Assembly: GCF_014200045.1 (NCBI RefSeq)
Contig: NZ_JACHOV010000002.1
Span: forward strand, 1-64,000
Source: Rhizorhapis suberifaciens
Lineage (GTDB): Bacteria > Pseudomonadota > Alphaproteobacteria > Sphingomonadales > Sphingomonadaceae
Reading direction: 5' to 3'
DNA: 64,000 nucleotides
Made by a program: the position numbers and the translations under genes. Below the pieces are notes generated by a model. It did not search any database, was not told where the DNA came from, and saw only the letters and a list, made by a program, of their open reading frames with translations. This document shows positions 8,670-17,985 of the stretch, piece by piece; within the stretch, counting starts at the first letter, position 1; each line of letters starts with the position of its first letter.

Positions 8670-8922
8670 GGAACCGCATTTTCTGGCCCGGGGTCGTGTG
8701 CGCCGCGACCGCGTCGCCAAGTCCGATCGACTGGAAGCTGCGCAAACACTCGTCGTCCATTCCGACGCCGCGCGGATAGTCGATCAATTTTTCGCGCTGT
8801 TCGAGGATCAGGGTCTTGACCCCCATGCTCCCGAGATAGTTCGCGATGGTGAGGCCGACCGGTCCAGCGCCGACAATTGCGACATCGACGTCTATGGGGC
8901 CCTCGTGATCTCCTGACATCAT
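8628..8922 (-). pseudogene. 5' fragment of an MhpA-like FAD-dependent 3-(3-hydroxyphenyl)propionate hydroxylase
   Basis: From a double ATG at 8922/8919 the minus strand reads about 98 residues typical of MhpA N-termini: [13 protein letters not shown] (FAD Rossmann motif), then [11 protein letters not shown] and [11 protein letters not shown]. After F-A-L-I-A-A-P it runs into antisense of the receptor stub and stops at 8515, so only about the first sixth of a roughly 550-residue enzyme remains. It lies downstream of mhpB and mhpC on the same strand, so it was probably the third gene of that operon. No activity is expected. Confidence 0.85.
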
Positions 8923-9059
8923 CTTTTATTTCCTAGGGCTTACCGTCGAGGAGAGCATCAACCTGGAGCGGATATGACACACACAAGGGCTCCCGGCTCC
9001 ACTTGAATGCGACACGGGCGGTTTTGCAGAACGAAAATGATCGCGGACGCTCAATTCCG

Positions 9060-9926
9060 TCACCTGCCAAGAAGGAAGTCGATGTGAATGGCATTGAACC
9101 GATCGGCATCCTCGAATTGCGGCCAGTGACCGCACCCGTTCATTACCTCGTAGCGAGAGTCAGGCAATAGGTCCGCAATCCGCTTGCCCTCCTCGGGAGA
9201 CGCCGTTGGGTCGTGCGACGTCCACAGAACGAGGGTAGGGGATGCGATTCGCCTCGTCTCGTCATCCGAGAACATGTTGCGCCGCCGGATATCCATCTCC
9301 TGCATGCACAACACCTTCTCCATCACTTCAGGGAAGCCGGGCTGGGCGTAGATCGCGCGCCTGGTCTCGACGAGGTCGTCGTTCACCTTGGATGTGTCAT
9401 GCATCAAGAACTCAAGCCGACTACGGATACGCTCAGGCGTCGGATCTCGGGTGGCCTCCATCGACAGGCGCTTGATGCGCTCCATCACTTCGGGATGCGC
9501 AGTCCATCCCCCTGAAGTGTTCAGCACCAGCCGATCGACTTTTTCAGGATGATGCAAGGCGATCCAGGCCGCGACCCAACCGCCAAGCGATTCTCCTGAG
9601 AAATGCGCCTTGTCGCGGCCGAGCGCCTTCAGCACCGCCAGCGCGTGTCTGCCATAGTCTGGGATCTCATATCCGCTCTCGGGCTTGTCGGTCCAGCCAT
9701 GCCCAATCAGATCAATCGCGACCGTCCAGAAAAATTCGCCATGTGCCGCGAAGTTTCGGCTGTAAGCTTCTGCGTGTCCGCCGGTGCCATGAAGCAGGAT
9801 GAGGAGCGGCTTCTCAGTCGAACCGGACGATATGAACCGCGTTCTGATCCCGTCGGCGTCGATATAGCCTTGCGCGAAGGAAGCCTTGCTCAGGTCTGAC
9901 CAAATTGAATTGTAAAACTCAGACAT
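9060..9926 (-). CDS. mhpC: MhpC-like meta-cleavage product (C-C bond) hydrolase
   Basis: This 288-residue alpha/beta hydrolase has a nucleophile elbow G-E-S-L-G-G (Ser113), acid Asp239 in T-S-H-D-P, and His267 in C-G-H-W-P. An N-terminal G-T-G-G-H oxyanion segment is also present. Length and triad positions correspond closely to E. coli MhpC (288 residues; triad near 110/235/263). MhpC hydrolyses the dienedioate ring-cleavage product to 2-hydroxypentadienoate and succinate. The start at 9926 has GAGAGAGG 5 bases upstream. It lies 34 bases after mhpB and before the truncated mhpA on the same strand. The precise substrate could be another aromatic ring-fission product. Confidence 0.85.
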   Translation of the reverse strand: MSEFYNSIWSDLSKASFAQGYIDADGIRTRFISSGSTEKPLLILLHGTGGHAEAYSRNFAAHGEFFWTVAIDLIGHGWTDKPESGYEIPDYGRHALAVLKALGRDKAHFSGESLGGWVAAWIALHHPEKVDRLVLNTSGGWTAHPEVMERIKRLSMEATRDPTPERIRSRLEFLMHDTSKVNDDLVETRRAIYAQPGFPEVMEKVLCMQEMDIRRRNMFSDDETRRIASPTLVLWTSHDPTASPEEGKRIADLLPDSRYEVMNGCGHWPQFEDADRFNAIHIDFLLGR

Positions 9927-9960
9927 ATGCCTCTCTCAAAATGATGTCAGTGGGTGCGGT

Positions 9961-10905
9961 TTACTCAGGCATTTGGGTCGGAGTACTCCAGAGAATGCCC
10001 ATTCCGGTGATCCATTCGTCGATCGCCGCATAATATAGTTCGGTCGAGAAATAGCTGTTGCCGAGAGCAGACAGGGCGGCGATCCAAGTGCGCGCCTCAT
10101 GTCCGCCGCGCCCACCGGTCTGGCTGATCGCGACATCGGACCAATCGTCGAGCACGGACAAGTCGCCCGACGCGAACGCGTTGAGCAGCATTCTGTCCCA
10201 CTCGGGGTTCGCGCGTAACAGCGTCGATATCCCGGCGGCCATGCTATTGCCCTCACTCCGGGCACGGCTTTGGCGCGCAAACCGCGCGGAATGATCGAGC
10301 GGCGCGCCCGATATTAGACGGTGACGCATCTCAGGGGGCGCTGTTGCGAGATCGGCCATCGGTGGGTCGTGCGATAGTCCGCCCGAGCCGACGATCAGCA
10401 CACGCTCGGGTACGGCGCGCGCCCAAGTGCCCACCGTCCTTCCCAGAGCACGTGCACGGTCGAACGTAGGCAGGGGCGGGGCGGCGCAGTTGACAAAGAT
10501 CGGTATGACGCGGGACAGCGGATAATGAGCTGACAGCCACTCGATGGGCTGCATGGCGCCGTGGTCCACCTGCATGTTGTAAGAGATCGCGGCATCAACT
10601 CCGGAATTGAGCGCCGAGCGCGCGAGATCGGCTGCTCGCGCTTCGGGGACATTCAGCTTGCCGGCCGCGGTGCCATAGTCTCCGATCGACGTAGCCTCCA
10701 TCGCAATGCAGAAAGACGGGAGAAGACCATAGAAAAAGCCATTTATATGATCGGGATAGAATATGACGGTAATGTCGGGCTGCTGCTCGGCGACCAGTTT
10801 CGCAGCTTTCGATACCGCGGCATCAAATTTGGCCTCAACTGCAGTATCCGGCCGATTTTGGTCTTTCAACGGACTGTGCGAAAGGCACATGGCGCCGACG
10901 ATCAT
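9961..10905 (-). CDS. mhpB: MhpB-like extradiol dioxygenase (LigB superfamily)
   Basis: This 314-residue enzyme has the same length as E. coli 2,3-dihydroxyphenylpropionate 1,2-dioxygenase. It has the N-terminal C-L-S-H-S-P-L motif, D-H-I-N-G-F-F-Y near residue 52, His115 in V-D-H-G-A, and His179 in G-L-S-H-D. Those two positions equal the catalytic histidines I recall for the E. coli enzyme. It would cleave a catechol ring next to the propionate side chain using Fe(II). The start is set at ATG 10905, preceded by AAAGGAC; the frame is open to 10998 but the extension is not family-like. It is divergent from the IclR regulator and first in the mhpB-mhpC-(mhpA fragment) operon. Confidence 0.9.
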   Translation of the reverse strand: MIVGAMCLSHSPLKDQNRPDTAVEAKFDAAVSKAAKLVAEQQPDITVIFYPDHINGFFYGLLPSFCIAMEATSIGDYGTAAGKLNVPEARAADLARSALNSGVDAAISYNMQVDHGAMQPIEWLSAHYPLSRVIPIFVNCAAPPLPTFDRARALGRTVGTWARAVPERVLIVGSGGLSHDPPMADLATAPPEMRHRLISGAPLDHSARFARQSRARSEGNSMAAGISTLLRANPEWDRMLLNAFASGDLSVLDDWSDVAISQTGGRGGHEARTWIAALSALGNSYFSTELYYAAIDEWITGMGILWSTPTQMPE

Positions 10906-10927
10906 GCAATTGTCCTTTAGCCTTTCC

Positions 10928-10938
10928 GCACCGTGTGC
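10928..10938. promoter_or_regulatory. Possible IclR-type operator, GCAC-CGT-GTGC
   Basis: A perfect 4-bp inverted repeat GCAC/GTGC with a 3-base centre lies in the 129-base gap between the divergent mhpB and iclR genes. A second GTGCGG half-site is at 10946-10951. MhpR-type regulators bind GGTGCAC-like sequences, so this is a reasonable but unproven site. Confidence 0.3.
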
Positions 10939-11034
10939 CTGATCCGTGCGGTTGTTGGAGGAAACCATCGATAAACGCTTGACGGCTTGCAACATCATTT
11001 CCAGAACTGTTCCCCAAGTGAACAGAGGGTCCCG

Positions 11035-11841
11035 ATGAGTGAAGTGGAGCGAAGCCCCTACAAGGATGTACGATCGCTTGTACGAGGCCTGCAGATCATA
11101 GAGGTGCTCAGCGAGCTCGGTCCGATCAAGATGGGCGAACTAAGCGAAAGGGCCGGCATCGAACGCTCTTCAGCGTATCGGCTGGTCAAGACGCTGTCTC
11201 AACTCGGTTATGTGTCGCGCCGCGATGATGACGGCGCGATCGGGCTCACTCCAAAGTTTGCGTATCTTGCTGATGCCCTGAAGGACGACGACGTCGTCAC
11301 ACAGTTCGCCTGGCCGCCACTTTTCGACCTGAGCAAGGACATCCTGTGGCCGTGCGATTTCGCCAGCTTTGAAAGCGGTAAGGTCCTGATCCGCATCTCG
11401 ACCCACAAGATCAGCCCGATGTCGATCCACCGCGCAATGGTCGGCAAAGAGCGTCATTTGACCCGCTCGGCACTAGGATTGGCAATCCTGGCCGCTATGA
11501 CCCAAGAGGAGTTCGAAGCTTCCCTTGCAATCATTGAGGCGCTGGGCGGACCGGCGGCGGACGACGTGCGAGATCGCGAAACTGTCCGGCGTCTGAGTGA
11601 AGCGGTACGCGCGCGCGGCTATGCAAGCTCGGCGGGACAGACGGAAAGCAAGATCAGCGCGATCGCACTTCCCGTGATGGCGCCTCACGGCCGTGTCGCC
11701 GGTGCTGTCAACATCATCTTCTTCCGCAGTGTGATGACCACCGAACAGGCGGCACAGCGCTACCTGCCTAAGCTACAAGAATGCGTTTCGAAGATTGAAC
11801 AGTCGCTGCAAGACTTCGCGGAGAGGAAGAGCGCATCGTAG
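11035..11841 (+). CDS. IclR-family transcriptional regulator (MhpR-like position)
   Basis: This 268-residue protein has an N-terminal winged HTH (about 12-75: I-K-M-G-E-L-S-E-R-A-G-I-E-R-S-S-A-Y-R-L) and a C-terminal effector-binding domain (about 90-260) of IclR type. ATG 11035 follows AGAGGG. It is transcribed away from mhpB, as mhpR is from mhp genes in E. coli, so it probably activates the meta-cleavage operon in response to a phenylpropanoid. The following SDR is convergent (stop at 11899). Confidence 0.88.
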   Translation: MSEVERSPYKDVRSLVRGLQIIEVLSELGPIKMGELSERAGIERSSAYRLVKTLSQLGYVSRRDDDGAIGLTPKFAYLADALKDDDVVTQFAWPPLFDLSKDILWPCDFASFESGKVLIRISTHKISPMSIHRAMVGKERHLTRSALGLAILAAMTQEEFEASLAIIEALGGPAADDVRDRETVRRLSEAVRARGYASSAGQTESKISAIALPVMAPHGRVAGAVNIIFFRSVMTTEQAAQRYLPKLQECVSKIEQSLQDFAERKSAS

Positions 11842-11898
11842 CTGGCAACACCTCGATGGATCAAATGCAGAAATGAAATTAGCAGTCGCTCCCCGACA

Positions 11899-12660
11899 TC
11901 AGCGTGCGGTGAGCCCTCCATCCACAATGATGGCCTGCCCGGTGATAAAGGAAGCCTGTTCGGACGCAAGGAAAGCGACGACCGCGGCGATTTCTTCCGG
12001 ACGGCCCCAACGACCCATCGGGACGCGCAGTGTACCGTTGATGAGCGCGTCACTTTCGGCCGGTGTCGGCGCGAATTTCGCGGTCATTGGCGTTTCGATG
12101 TATCCAGGACATACCACGTTGACCCGAATTCCGTCCTTCGCGTGCTTGAGCGCAGCGTCCTTCGTCGCGCCGACGACGCCGTGCTTTGCCGGACCATAGC
12201 CGGCGGGGCCGATCGATCCGGTTACGCCCGCGATCGACGCGATATTGATCAACGATCCGCCGCCAAATTTCTGCAATAGAGGCAGCGCGGCCCGCATCAC
12301 GCGCCAGGTGCCGAGCAGGAACATATCGACGTTACGTTCGAAATCGTCATATTCATCCGTGGAGGTCTTTCCCGCGGAGTTCACGACGATGTCGAGCCTG
12401 CCAAATCGATCGACCGCAGCACCCAGGCTCGACCTCGCAGACAGGTCGTCTAACACGTCGACCCGGCAAAACGCGGCCTCGCCGTCGCAACTCTTTATAT
12501 TCGCGATAGCCTGAGCCGCTGCGTCCTCATCGACATCGGCAATCAGCACTTTCACGCCGCTGGCAGCAAGCGACAGGGCGATCGCCCGTCCGATGCCGCT
12601 TGAGCCGCCCGAAACCCAACCGACTTTTCCGCGAAGGCTTGGGTACGTGATATTGTCCAT
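11899..12660 (-). CDS. Short-chain dehydrogenase/reductase (SDR), FabG-like
   Basis: This 253-residue classical SDR has G-G-S-S-G-I-G at 18-24, N-S-A-G (a Ser in place of the usual second Asn of N-N-A-G), I-A-S-I around the catalytic Ser, and Y-G-P-A-K near 158-162. The C-terminal [13 protein letters not shown] is typical. The start at 12660 is where family homology begins; an in-frame ATG 18 bases further upstream (12678) is closer to a GAGGG site and cannot be excluded. The cofactor is likely NAD(H), from the Asp after the second strand (I-A-D-V-D). Convergent with iclR, role in the pathway unknown. Confidence 0.88.
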   Translation of the reverse strand: MDNITYPSLRGKVGWVSGGSSGIGRAIALSLAASGVKVLIADVDEDAAAQAIANIKSCDGEAAFCRVDVLDDLSARSSLGAAVDRFGRLDIVVNSAGKTSTDEYDDFERNVDMFLLGTWRVMRAALPLLQKFGGGSLINIASIAGVTGSIGPAGYGPAKHGVVGATKDAALKHAKDGIRVNVVCPGYIETPMTAKFAPTPAESDALINGTLRVPMGRWGRPEEIAAVVAFLASEQASFITGQAIIVDGGLTAR

Positions 12661-13081
12661 GGAGTCTTTTTCCCTCATTCGTCGCGGCTCGTGCGATGGA
12701 TTTGTCCCAGGCCAATGGGCGCAGTCCCGCTGGCACATAGCGCAGCTATTACAGGCGCCGTCGTGCACAGGGCAACGAGTATTCCTAATCTGTTCTCCGG
12801 GCGAACTGCCGTTGCCAGTTTGCGCAAGCTGTCCGATCAACGATTTGCCTGGCGAACTCAATGGCACCAAAAGTGGCGGCGTTTGCTGTAGGTCGCAGTG
12901 GCTGACCAGTAATGTTCACGCAGCGAACGATCCAATCATTCGTGATTGCGAAGGCAATAAGCAGCATTTACGCCGCAACAAAGCACGTCGCGCTGAGCCT
13001 GCGGCCGGGCCTCCCCTGGAGGCCGCTTGGCCTCATCATGTCCGAAGCGCCCCGGTGTCGAGTCAGGAATAGGATGCGTTC
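12661..13081. other. Intergenic region between divergent SDR and FMO
   Basis: About 420 bases. Frames across it are GC-driven shadows without start signals or motifs. It must carry the divergent promoters. I see no convincing -35/-10 pair or repeat. Confidence 0.5.
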
Positions 13082-14860
13082 ATGAATGATCTTCAAGTCG
13101 AGACCGAAGCGGTCGAGTGGGTTTCGGCATTCGATGACGCAATCGGTTCACGAGATGCTGCCAAGTTGAAGGATCTGTTCAGCGACCCCGCCTATTTCCG
13201 GGACAATGGCGCTCTAACCTGGGATTATCGGCAGTTCCATGGGCGAGATGTCGTCGTCTCGACCTTGGTCGGTCTGGCTGGCGAGATTCAGCCGCATCGC
13301 TTCCGTATCTCGAGCGATTGGCCCGCGCCCAACCTGCAGGACCACGGAGGCAACGAGATTTTTGAAGCCTTCTTCGACTTCGACACAAAATTCGGCAAGG
13401 GCGTTCTGGTGCTGAATGCGGTTCGCGACGGTGCGTCTTCAAGATTGAGAGCCCGCGCGATCTTCACGCGTTTGGAAGATCTTCATGGTACGGAGCCCCT
13501 GGCGCGTCATCCCGCTGGACGTGGCTATGTATCCGCGCATCCAGGCCAGACCTGGAAGCAGCACCGTGACGCCGCCCGGCAATATCTGGACAGGGAACCG
13601 GAGGTCGTCGTCGTCGGCGCCGGACAGGCGGGGCTGACTACCGCAGCGTGCTTGCGGCGGCTAGGCGTGGACGTACTCAATATCGACCGGTACGATCATG
13701 TGGGCGACAGTTGGAACAAGCGCTACGATGCTCTTTACCTGCACAATCCCATCGAGATGAACGGCTTTCCGTTCCTGCCCTTCCCGCCACACTATCCCCA
13801 GTATTTGCCGAAAGACCTGATCGGGGATTGGCTCGACATCTACGCCCGCTACATGGACCTGACCGTGTGGACCGGGACAGAATTTGTAAGCGCCACGTAC
13901 GACGCGAGTGCAGACCGCTGGGATGCGGTGGTGCGGTCGTCCGACGGAACGGAACGCGAGTTGCATCCCCGCCACATCGTCTGGGCGACCGGTGGCATCG
14001 GCGGCAAGCCATTCGTTCCGACCTGGGACGGTATCGAGGCGTTCGCCGGGAAGGTTATGCACTCGTCTCAATACACCGGCGCGGCGGACTACGGGATCAA
14101 GAAGGCGATCATCATCGGCGTGGCTACGAGCGCACACGATATCGCCCGTAACCTGCATGACGGCGGCGTCGAGGTCACAATGTTCCAGCGCGGCCCTGTC
14201 GTCGTGAACAATGTTGATACGGCCAATCTCGCCTATGCCGGATATCTAGACCCGGCGATCCCGACGGAGCTTGTCGATCTTCGCTACGGCATCGGCCTCA
14301 TCAATCCGCTCCGCGAAAGCGCCAGTCGGGCCTATCACACAATGGCGCAAGATATTGATCGCGAGTTGCTTGATGGGCTGAAGGCTGCCGGACTCGAGTT
14401 GGGTGATGGCGTTGATGGCCAGGGCTGGCTGGATCTCTTCTTACGGACGGGTGGCGGCTATTACCTGAACACAGGCACCTCGGAGCTCATTGCCGCAGGG
14501 AAGATCAAAATCGAGCAGTTCAAGCGGATTGTCGAGTTCGTACCCGCAGGCGTGGAGCTCGATGACGGCTCCATCGTCCAGGGCGACATCATCGTCCTCG
14601 CCACCGGCTATCAAAGCCGCAAGTCGGAAGTGGCGAGTGTGTTCGGTCAGGACATAGGCGATCGTGTCGGGGAAATCGCGCGGCTCGATCCCGAAGGGGA
14701 ATGGGCGAGCATGTGGGGACAGACCGGGCAACGTGGTTTGTGGTTCAATGGCGGCGGCATAAATCAGATGCGGCCTGGTTCGCAACGCCTCGCTTTGCTT
14801 ATCAAGGCTGATCTGGCGGGCTACATCTCCGAGACGTTCCGAAGGAAGGCGAATGGTTGA
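13082..14860 (+). CDS. NTF2-like/flavin-containing monooxygenase fusion (FMO/Baeyer-Villiger type)
   Basis: This 592-residue protein carries an N-terminal SnoaL/NTF2-like region (about 5-150) fused to a group B flavoprotein. The FAD motif V-V-V-V-G-A-G-Q-A-G-L lies near 175 and is followed by G-D-S-W-N-K-R-Y. The FMO/BVMO-like F-x-G-x-x-x-H-S-x-x-Y reads F-A-G-K-V-M-H-S-S-Q-Y. The NADPH-binding loop reads I-G-V-A-T-S-A-H-D, where family members usually have G-x-G-x-S/T-A. ATG 13082 has AGGAATAGGA upstream. It likely oxygenates a ketone or hetero-atom of a pathway intermediate. It is followed by the remains of a ferredoxin reductase. Confidence 0.88.
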   Translation: MNDLQVETEAVEWVSAFDDAIGSRDAAKLKDLFSDPAYFRDNGALTWDYRQFHGRDVVVSTLVGLAGEIQPHRFRISSDWPAPNLQDHGGNEIFEAFFDFDTKFGKGVLVLNAVRDGASSRLRARAIFTRLEDLHGTEPLARHPAGRGYVSAHPGQTWKQHRDAARQYLDREPEVVVVGAGQAGLTTAACLRRLGVDVLNIDRYDHVGDSWNKRYDALYLHNPIEMNGFPFLPFPPHYPQYLPKDLIGDWLDIYARYMDLTVWTGTEFVSATYDASADRWDAVVRSSDGTERELHPRHIVWATGGIGGKPFVPTWDGIEAFAGKVMHSSQYTGAADYGIKKAIIIGVATSAHDIARNLHDGGVEVTMFQRGPVVVNNVDTANLAYAGYLDPAIPTELVDLRYGIGLINPLRESASRAYHTMAQDIDRELLDGLKAAGLELGDGVDGQGWLDLFLRTGGGYYLNTGTSELIAAGKIKIEQFKRIVEFVPAGVELDDGSIVQGDIIVLATGYQSRKSEVASVFGQDIGDRVGEIARLDPEGEWASMWGQTGQRGLWFNGGGINQMRPGSQRLALLIKADLAGYISETFRRKANG

Positions 14861-14981
14861 AAGATCAACAGCGCTGCGAAGCGACGGGATGACTTCGCTT
14901 CCCAGAGATCAGGCACCCGCTCCCGCCGACAGACAGATGACATGTCAGCATAACCGGCACGCGCTTCAGCCGACGAGGTAG

Positions 14982-15311
<330 letters not shown>

Positions 15312-15325
<14 letters not shown>

Positions 15326-15437
15326 GCATCGCCCGCAAGACCGCGATGGCCTGACGCGAGAGCGGCACCAGATGCTCGAATGCTTCCTCGTCCTTGCGAT
15401 CAAGGATCAGCTTCATCCGCGCCGCCAGAATGCGCCA
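15312..15437 (-). mobile_element. Tyrosine-recombinase (phage-type integrase) fragment
   Basis: The minus strand reads 41 residues to a TAG at 15312-15314. They contain W-R-I-L-A-A-R-M-K and then H-L-V-P-L-S-R-Q-A-I-A-V-L-R. The W-x-I-x-x-x-R-M-K plus H-x-V-P-L-S-x-Q-A pattern is typical of the middle of P4-type integrases. Neither the catalytic Arg upstream nor the Tyr is present. It abuts the broken ferredoxin reductase and records an integration or deletion event. Confidence 0.7.
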
Positions 15438-15731
15438 GAGAGGCGACGCCGTTGCCGGCAGCCAGCTTCGTGATCGCGGGCTGACGTCCCTTCTTTGGCA
15501 GTGGCTTGAGCGCCCTCATCCGCCGCATCGATGGACTGTCAACGCGTCGGCAGACGACGCCCCGCTTCGGCAAACCTTTCAGACTTCCCGTTCCAAGACC
15601 GGACACCACTGGGCGGTCCGAATCAGTCAGGATCGTTGACCACGAGTGTTTGCAGCCACCAAACTGCTCCTGCAGCGGCGAGCTCAGCGCGGGTGTTGGT
15701 GCGATCACAGGCGGCAATGCCTATCACTTCA
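15438..15731. other. Unassigned sequence after the integrase fragment
   Basis: Nearly 300 bases between the integrase remnant and the phosphotransferase stop. Several short frames exist on both strands, none with a recognisable motif or ribosome site. It may be degraded mobile-element DNA; that cannot be shown from the sequence alone. Confidence 0.4.
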
Positions 15732-16805
15732 TCAGGGAAACTCAGGTCTAATTCCAGTCAGCTTCAATGCGATCCGCGCCAATTCGGGAAAGGCCTCGGC
15801 CCGTTCCGCGGCCTGGGCTGATGACGCTGTTCCCCGTAAAACGCGGCCCTTGATCCCGTGGAATATCGCCGCGAGTCTGAAGAAGTTGAAGGCGAGATAG
15901 AAGGAATAGTCCGATATTCCGCCGCGACCGACCCGCTGACAATAGGCACCGACATAGGCGTCTTCCCGAGGGATATTCAGCGCGGCCAGATCGGCGCCCG
16001 CCAATCCCGCAACGATACGCGGCGGCATGTGATACATCATTGCGTGATAGGCGAAGTCCGCCAGCGGATGACCGAGCGTGGACAGTTCCCAGTCCAACAC
16101 GGCGAGCACACGCGGCTCGGTCGGATGGAAAATCATATTGTCGATGCGGAAATCGCCATGGACGATCGAGACATCTTCGCCCGCGGGGATATGGCTACTA
16201 AGCCATTCGATGACCTTGTCCATGTTAGGGTCGCGGCCCGCCTCGTGATCATCGCGGTATTGCTGCGACCATCGCGCTATCTGCCGCTCAAAGTAATTGC
16301 CGGAACGGCCATAGTCGCCAAGGCCGATCGCCTCATGATCAACGCGGTGCAACTGCGCGATCGTCGCGTTCATCGCGTCGAAATAAGCCGGGCGGTCCGC
16401 CAGATCGATCTCGGGCAAGGTCGCATTCCAGAAGATGCGCCCCTCGACCATTTCCATCACATAGAACCAGGTTCCGATCACGGAATCGTCGGTGCATAAG
16501 CCATAGATGCGCGCGACCGGAAAGCCGACAGTCGCCAGCGCCGAGAGGACCCTGGCTTCGCGTTCGATCGCGTGCGCGCCTTTTAGGAGTTCCCCTGGCG
16601 GCTTGCGGCGCAGCACATAGCTCATGCCCGGCGTGACGAGTTTGTAGGTCGGGTTGGATTGGCCGCCCTTAAACTGCTCAATAGTCAGCGGTCCGGCATA
16701 ACCATTCACATTGGCGACCATCCAGGCGTCGAGGGCGGCTTCGTCGAAACGTAACTCCTCACGCACGGCGGTGGTGCCGACATTGGCATCGACGACCGCA
16801 CTCAT
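15732..16805 (-). CDS. APH/ChoK-fold phosphotransferase (ACAD10/LvaA-like)
   Basis: This 357-residue kinase-fold protein has a catalytic loop H-G-D-F-R-I-D-N and a metal-binding D-W-E in V-L-D-W-E-L-S-T-L-G-H-P. The N-terminal G-G-Q-S-N-P-T-Y and V-L-R-R-K-P-P-G motifs are typical of the acyl-CoA-dehydrogenase-associated APH subgroup. Its ATG overlaps the TGA of the upstream acyl-CoA dehydrogenase (ATGA), so the pair is translationally coupled. By analogy with ACAD10/11 and Pseudomonas LvaA/LvaC it probably phosphorylates a 4-hydroxyacyl-CoA for the partner to process. The frame extends further upstream, but the overlap start fits best. Confidence 0.85.
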   Translation of the reverse strand: MSAVVDANVGTTAVREELRFDEAALDAWMVANVNGYAGPLTIEQFKGGQSNPTYKLVTPGMSYVLRRKPPGELLKGAHAIEREARVLSALATVGFPVARIYGLCTDDSVIGTWFYVMEMVEGRIFWNATLPEIDLADRPAYFDAMNATIAQLHRVDHEAIGLGDYGRSGNYFERQIARWSQQYRDDHEAGRDPNMDKVIEWLSSHIPAGEDVSIVHGDFRIDNMIFHPTEPRVLAVLDWELSTLGHPLADFAYHAMMYHMPPRIVAGLAGADLAALNIPREDAYVGAYCQRVGRGGISDYSFYLAFNFFRLAAIFHGIKGRVLRGTASSAQAAERAEAFPELARIALKLTGIRPEFP

Positions 16806-17980
16806 GCCGTTTGAGCCTTGCCATGGTCGCGCTTGATCTTCTTGGCGAGCGACCATTTGTGGACCTCGGTCGGGCCGTCGTAAATGCGGAAGGCGCGGAT
16901 CTCGCGGAACACCTGTTCGACGATGGTGTCGCCCGAGACACCCGTGCCCCCCATTACCTGCACGCAGCGATCAGCGACCCGCATCAGCGCCTCAGAGACC
17001 GCGACCTTCGTCATTGAGCTTTCGACCGTGCCAAGCGATCCGCTGTCGAGCACATCGGCGCACCAGTCGATCATGAGTTCGGATTGCTTTAGATCGATCA
17101 TATTCTCGGCGAGCATGAAGCCAACGCCCTCATGGTCGACGAGCGGCTTGCCGAAAGCATGGCGGCGGCACGCATAGTCCGATGCGATCTCCTGCGCGCG
17201 GGTCGCGCTGCCGAACCAGCGCATGCAATGCGACAGGCGGGCCGGACTGAGGCGGACCTGGGCATATTTGAAGCCCTCGCCGCTCTGCCCCAGCATCTGG
17301 TCGGCCGGCACGCGCAGATTGTCGATGGTCACGATCGAATGCCCGCCGGGCATCGAACTGTCGATCGTGTCGAGGATTCGATCGATCCGGATTGCCGGGT
17401 CGGGAAGGTCGACGAGGAACATGCAGGCGCCGTCGCCCGACTTTGCCATGATGATGCCCACGCTCGCGCCTTGCGCACCGGTAATGAAGGCTTTGCGGCC
17501 GTTGATCACCCAATGATTGCCGTCGAGCACCGCTGTGGTCTGCATCATCGATGGATCCGAACCTGCCCCACCATCTTCGGCGGGCTCGGTCATGAAAAAA
17601 GCGGACCGGGCTTGGCCCGCGATCAGCGGCGTAAGAAACCGAGATTTCTGTTCGTCGGTGCCGACCCGGCCGAGCAGGTACATATTGCCCTCGTCCGGAG
17701 CCATGGTGTTAACGGCGACCGGGCCGAGTGGCGACAGGCCAGAAGGCTTGAGCACGACGGCGGTCTCGCGCTGGCTCATATGCGTCCCATCGGTTGGGAT
17801 ATGCGGCGTCAGCACTCCGGCTTCTCGGGCCTTTGCGCGCAACTCGAGGACGAGATCCTCTGAGGGGCCATGCGGGCCGCAGCGCGGATCGCGTTCATAG
17901 GGCACGACTACACTGCGCACAAAGGCCTCGACCTTGGCCGCCATCGCCGTGGCGCGATCGCTCGCATGGGCAGCTTGCAT
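16802..17980 (-). CDS. Acyl-CoA dehydrogenase family protein (ACAD10/11, LvaC-like)
   Basis: This 392-residue flavoprotein has A-F-F-M-T-E-P in the FAD-binding region, W-V-I-N-G-R-K-A-F-I-T-G in the middle beta domain, and a C-terminal helical domain with Q-V-M-G-G-T-G-V-S-G-D-T and F-R-E-I-R-A-F-R-I-Y-D-G-P-T-E-V-H. ATG 17980 is chosen because GAGGAG lies 8 bases upstream; a GTG at 17989 overlaps that site. With the APH kinase it likely converts a 4-hydroxyacyl-CoA to a beta-oxidisable form. It directly follows a CoA-transferase remnant. Confidence 0.88.
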   Translation of the reverse strand: MQAAHASDRATAMAAKVEAFVRSVVVPYERDPRCGPHGPSEDLVLELRAKAREAGVLTPHIPTDGTHMSQRETAVVLKPSGLSPLGPVAVNTMAPDEGNMYLLGRVGTDEQKSRFLTPLIAGQARSAFFMTEPAEDGGAGSDPSMMQTTAVLDGNHWVINGRKAFITGAQGASVGIIMAKSGDGACMFLVDLPDPAIRIDRILDTIDSSMPGGHSIVTIDNLRVPADQMLGQSGEGFKYAQVRLSPARLSHCMRWFGSATRAQEIASDYACRRHAFGKPLVDHEGVGFMLAENMIDLKQSELMIDWCADVLDSGSLGTVESSMTKVAVSEALMRVADRCVQVMGGTGVSGDTIVEQVFREIRAFRIYDGPTEVHKWSLAKKIKRDHGKAQTA

Positions 17981-17985
17981 CTTGG

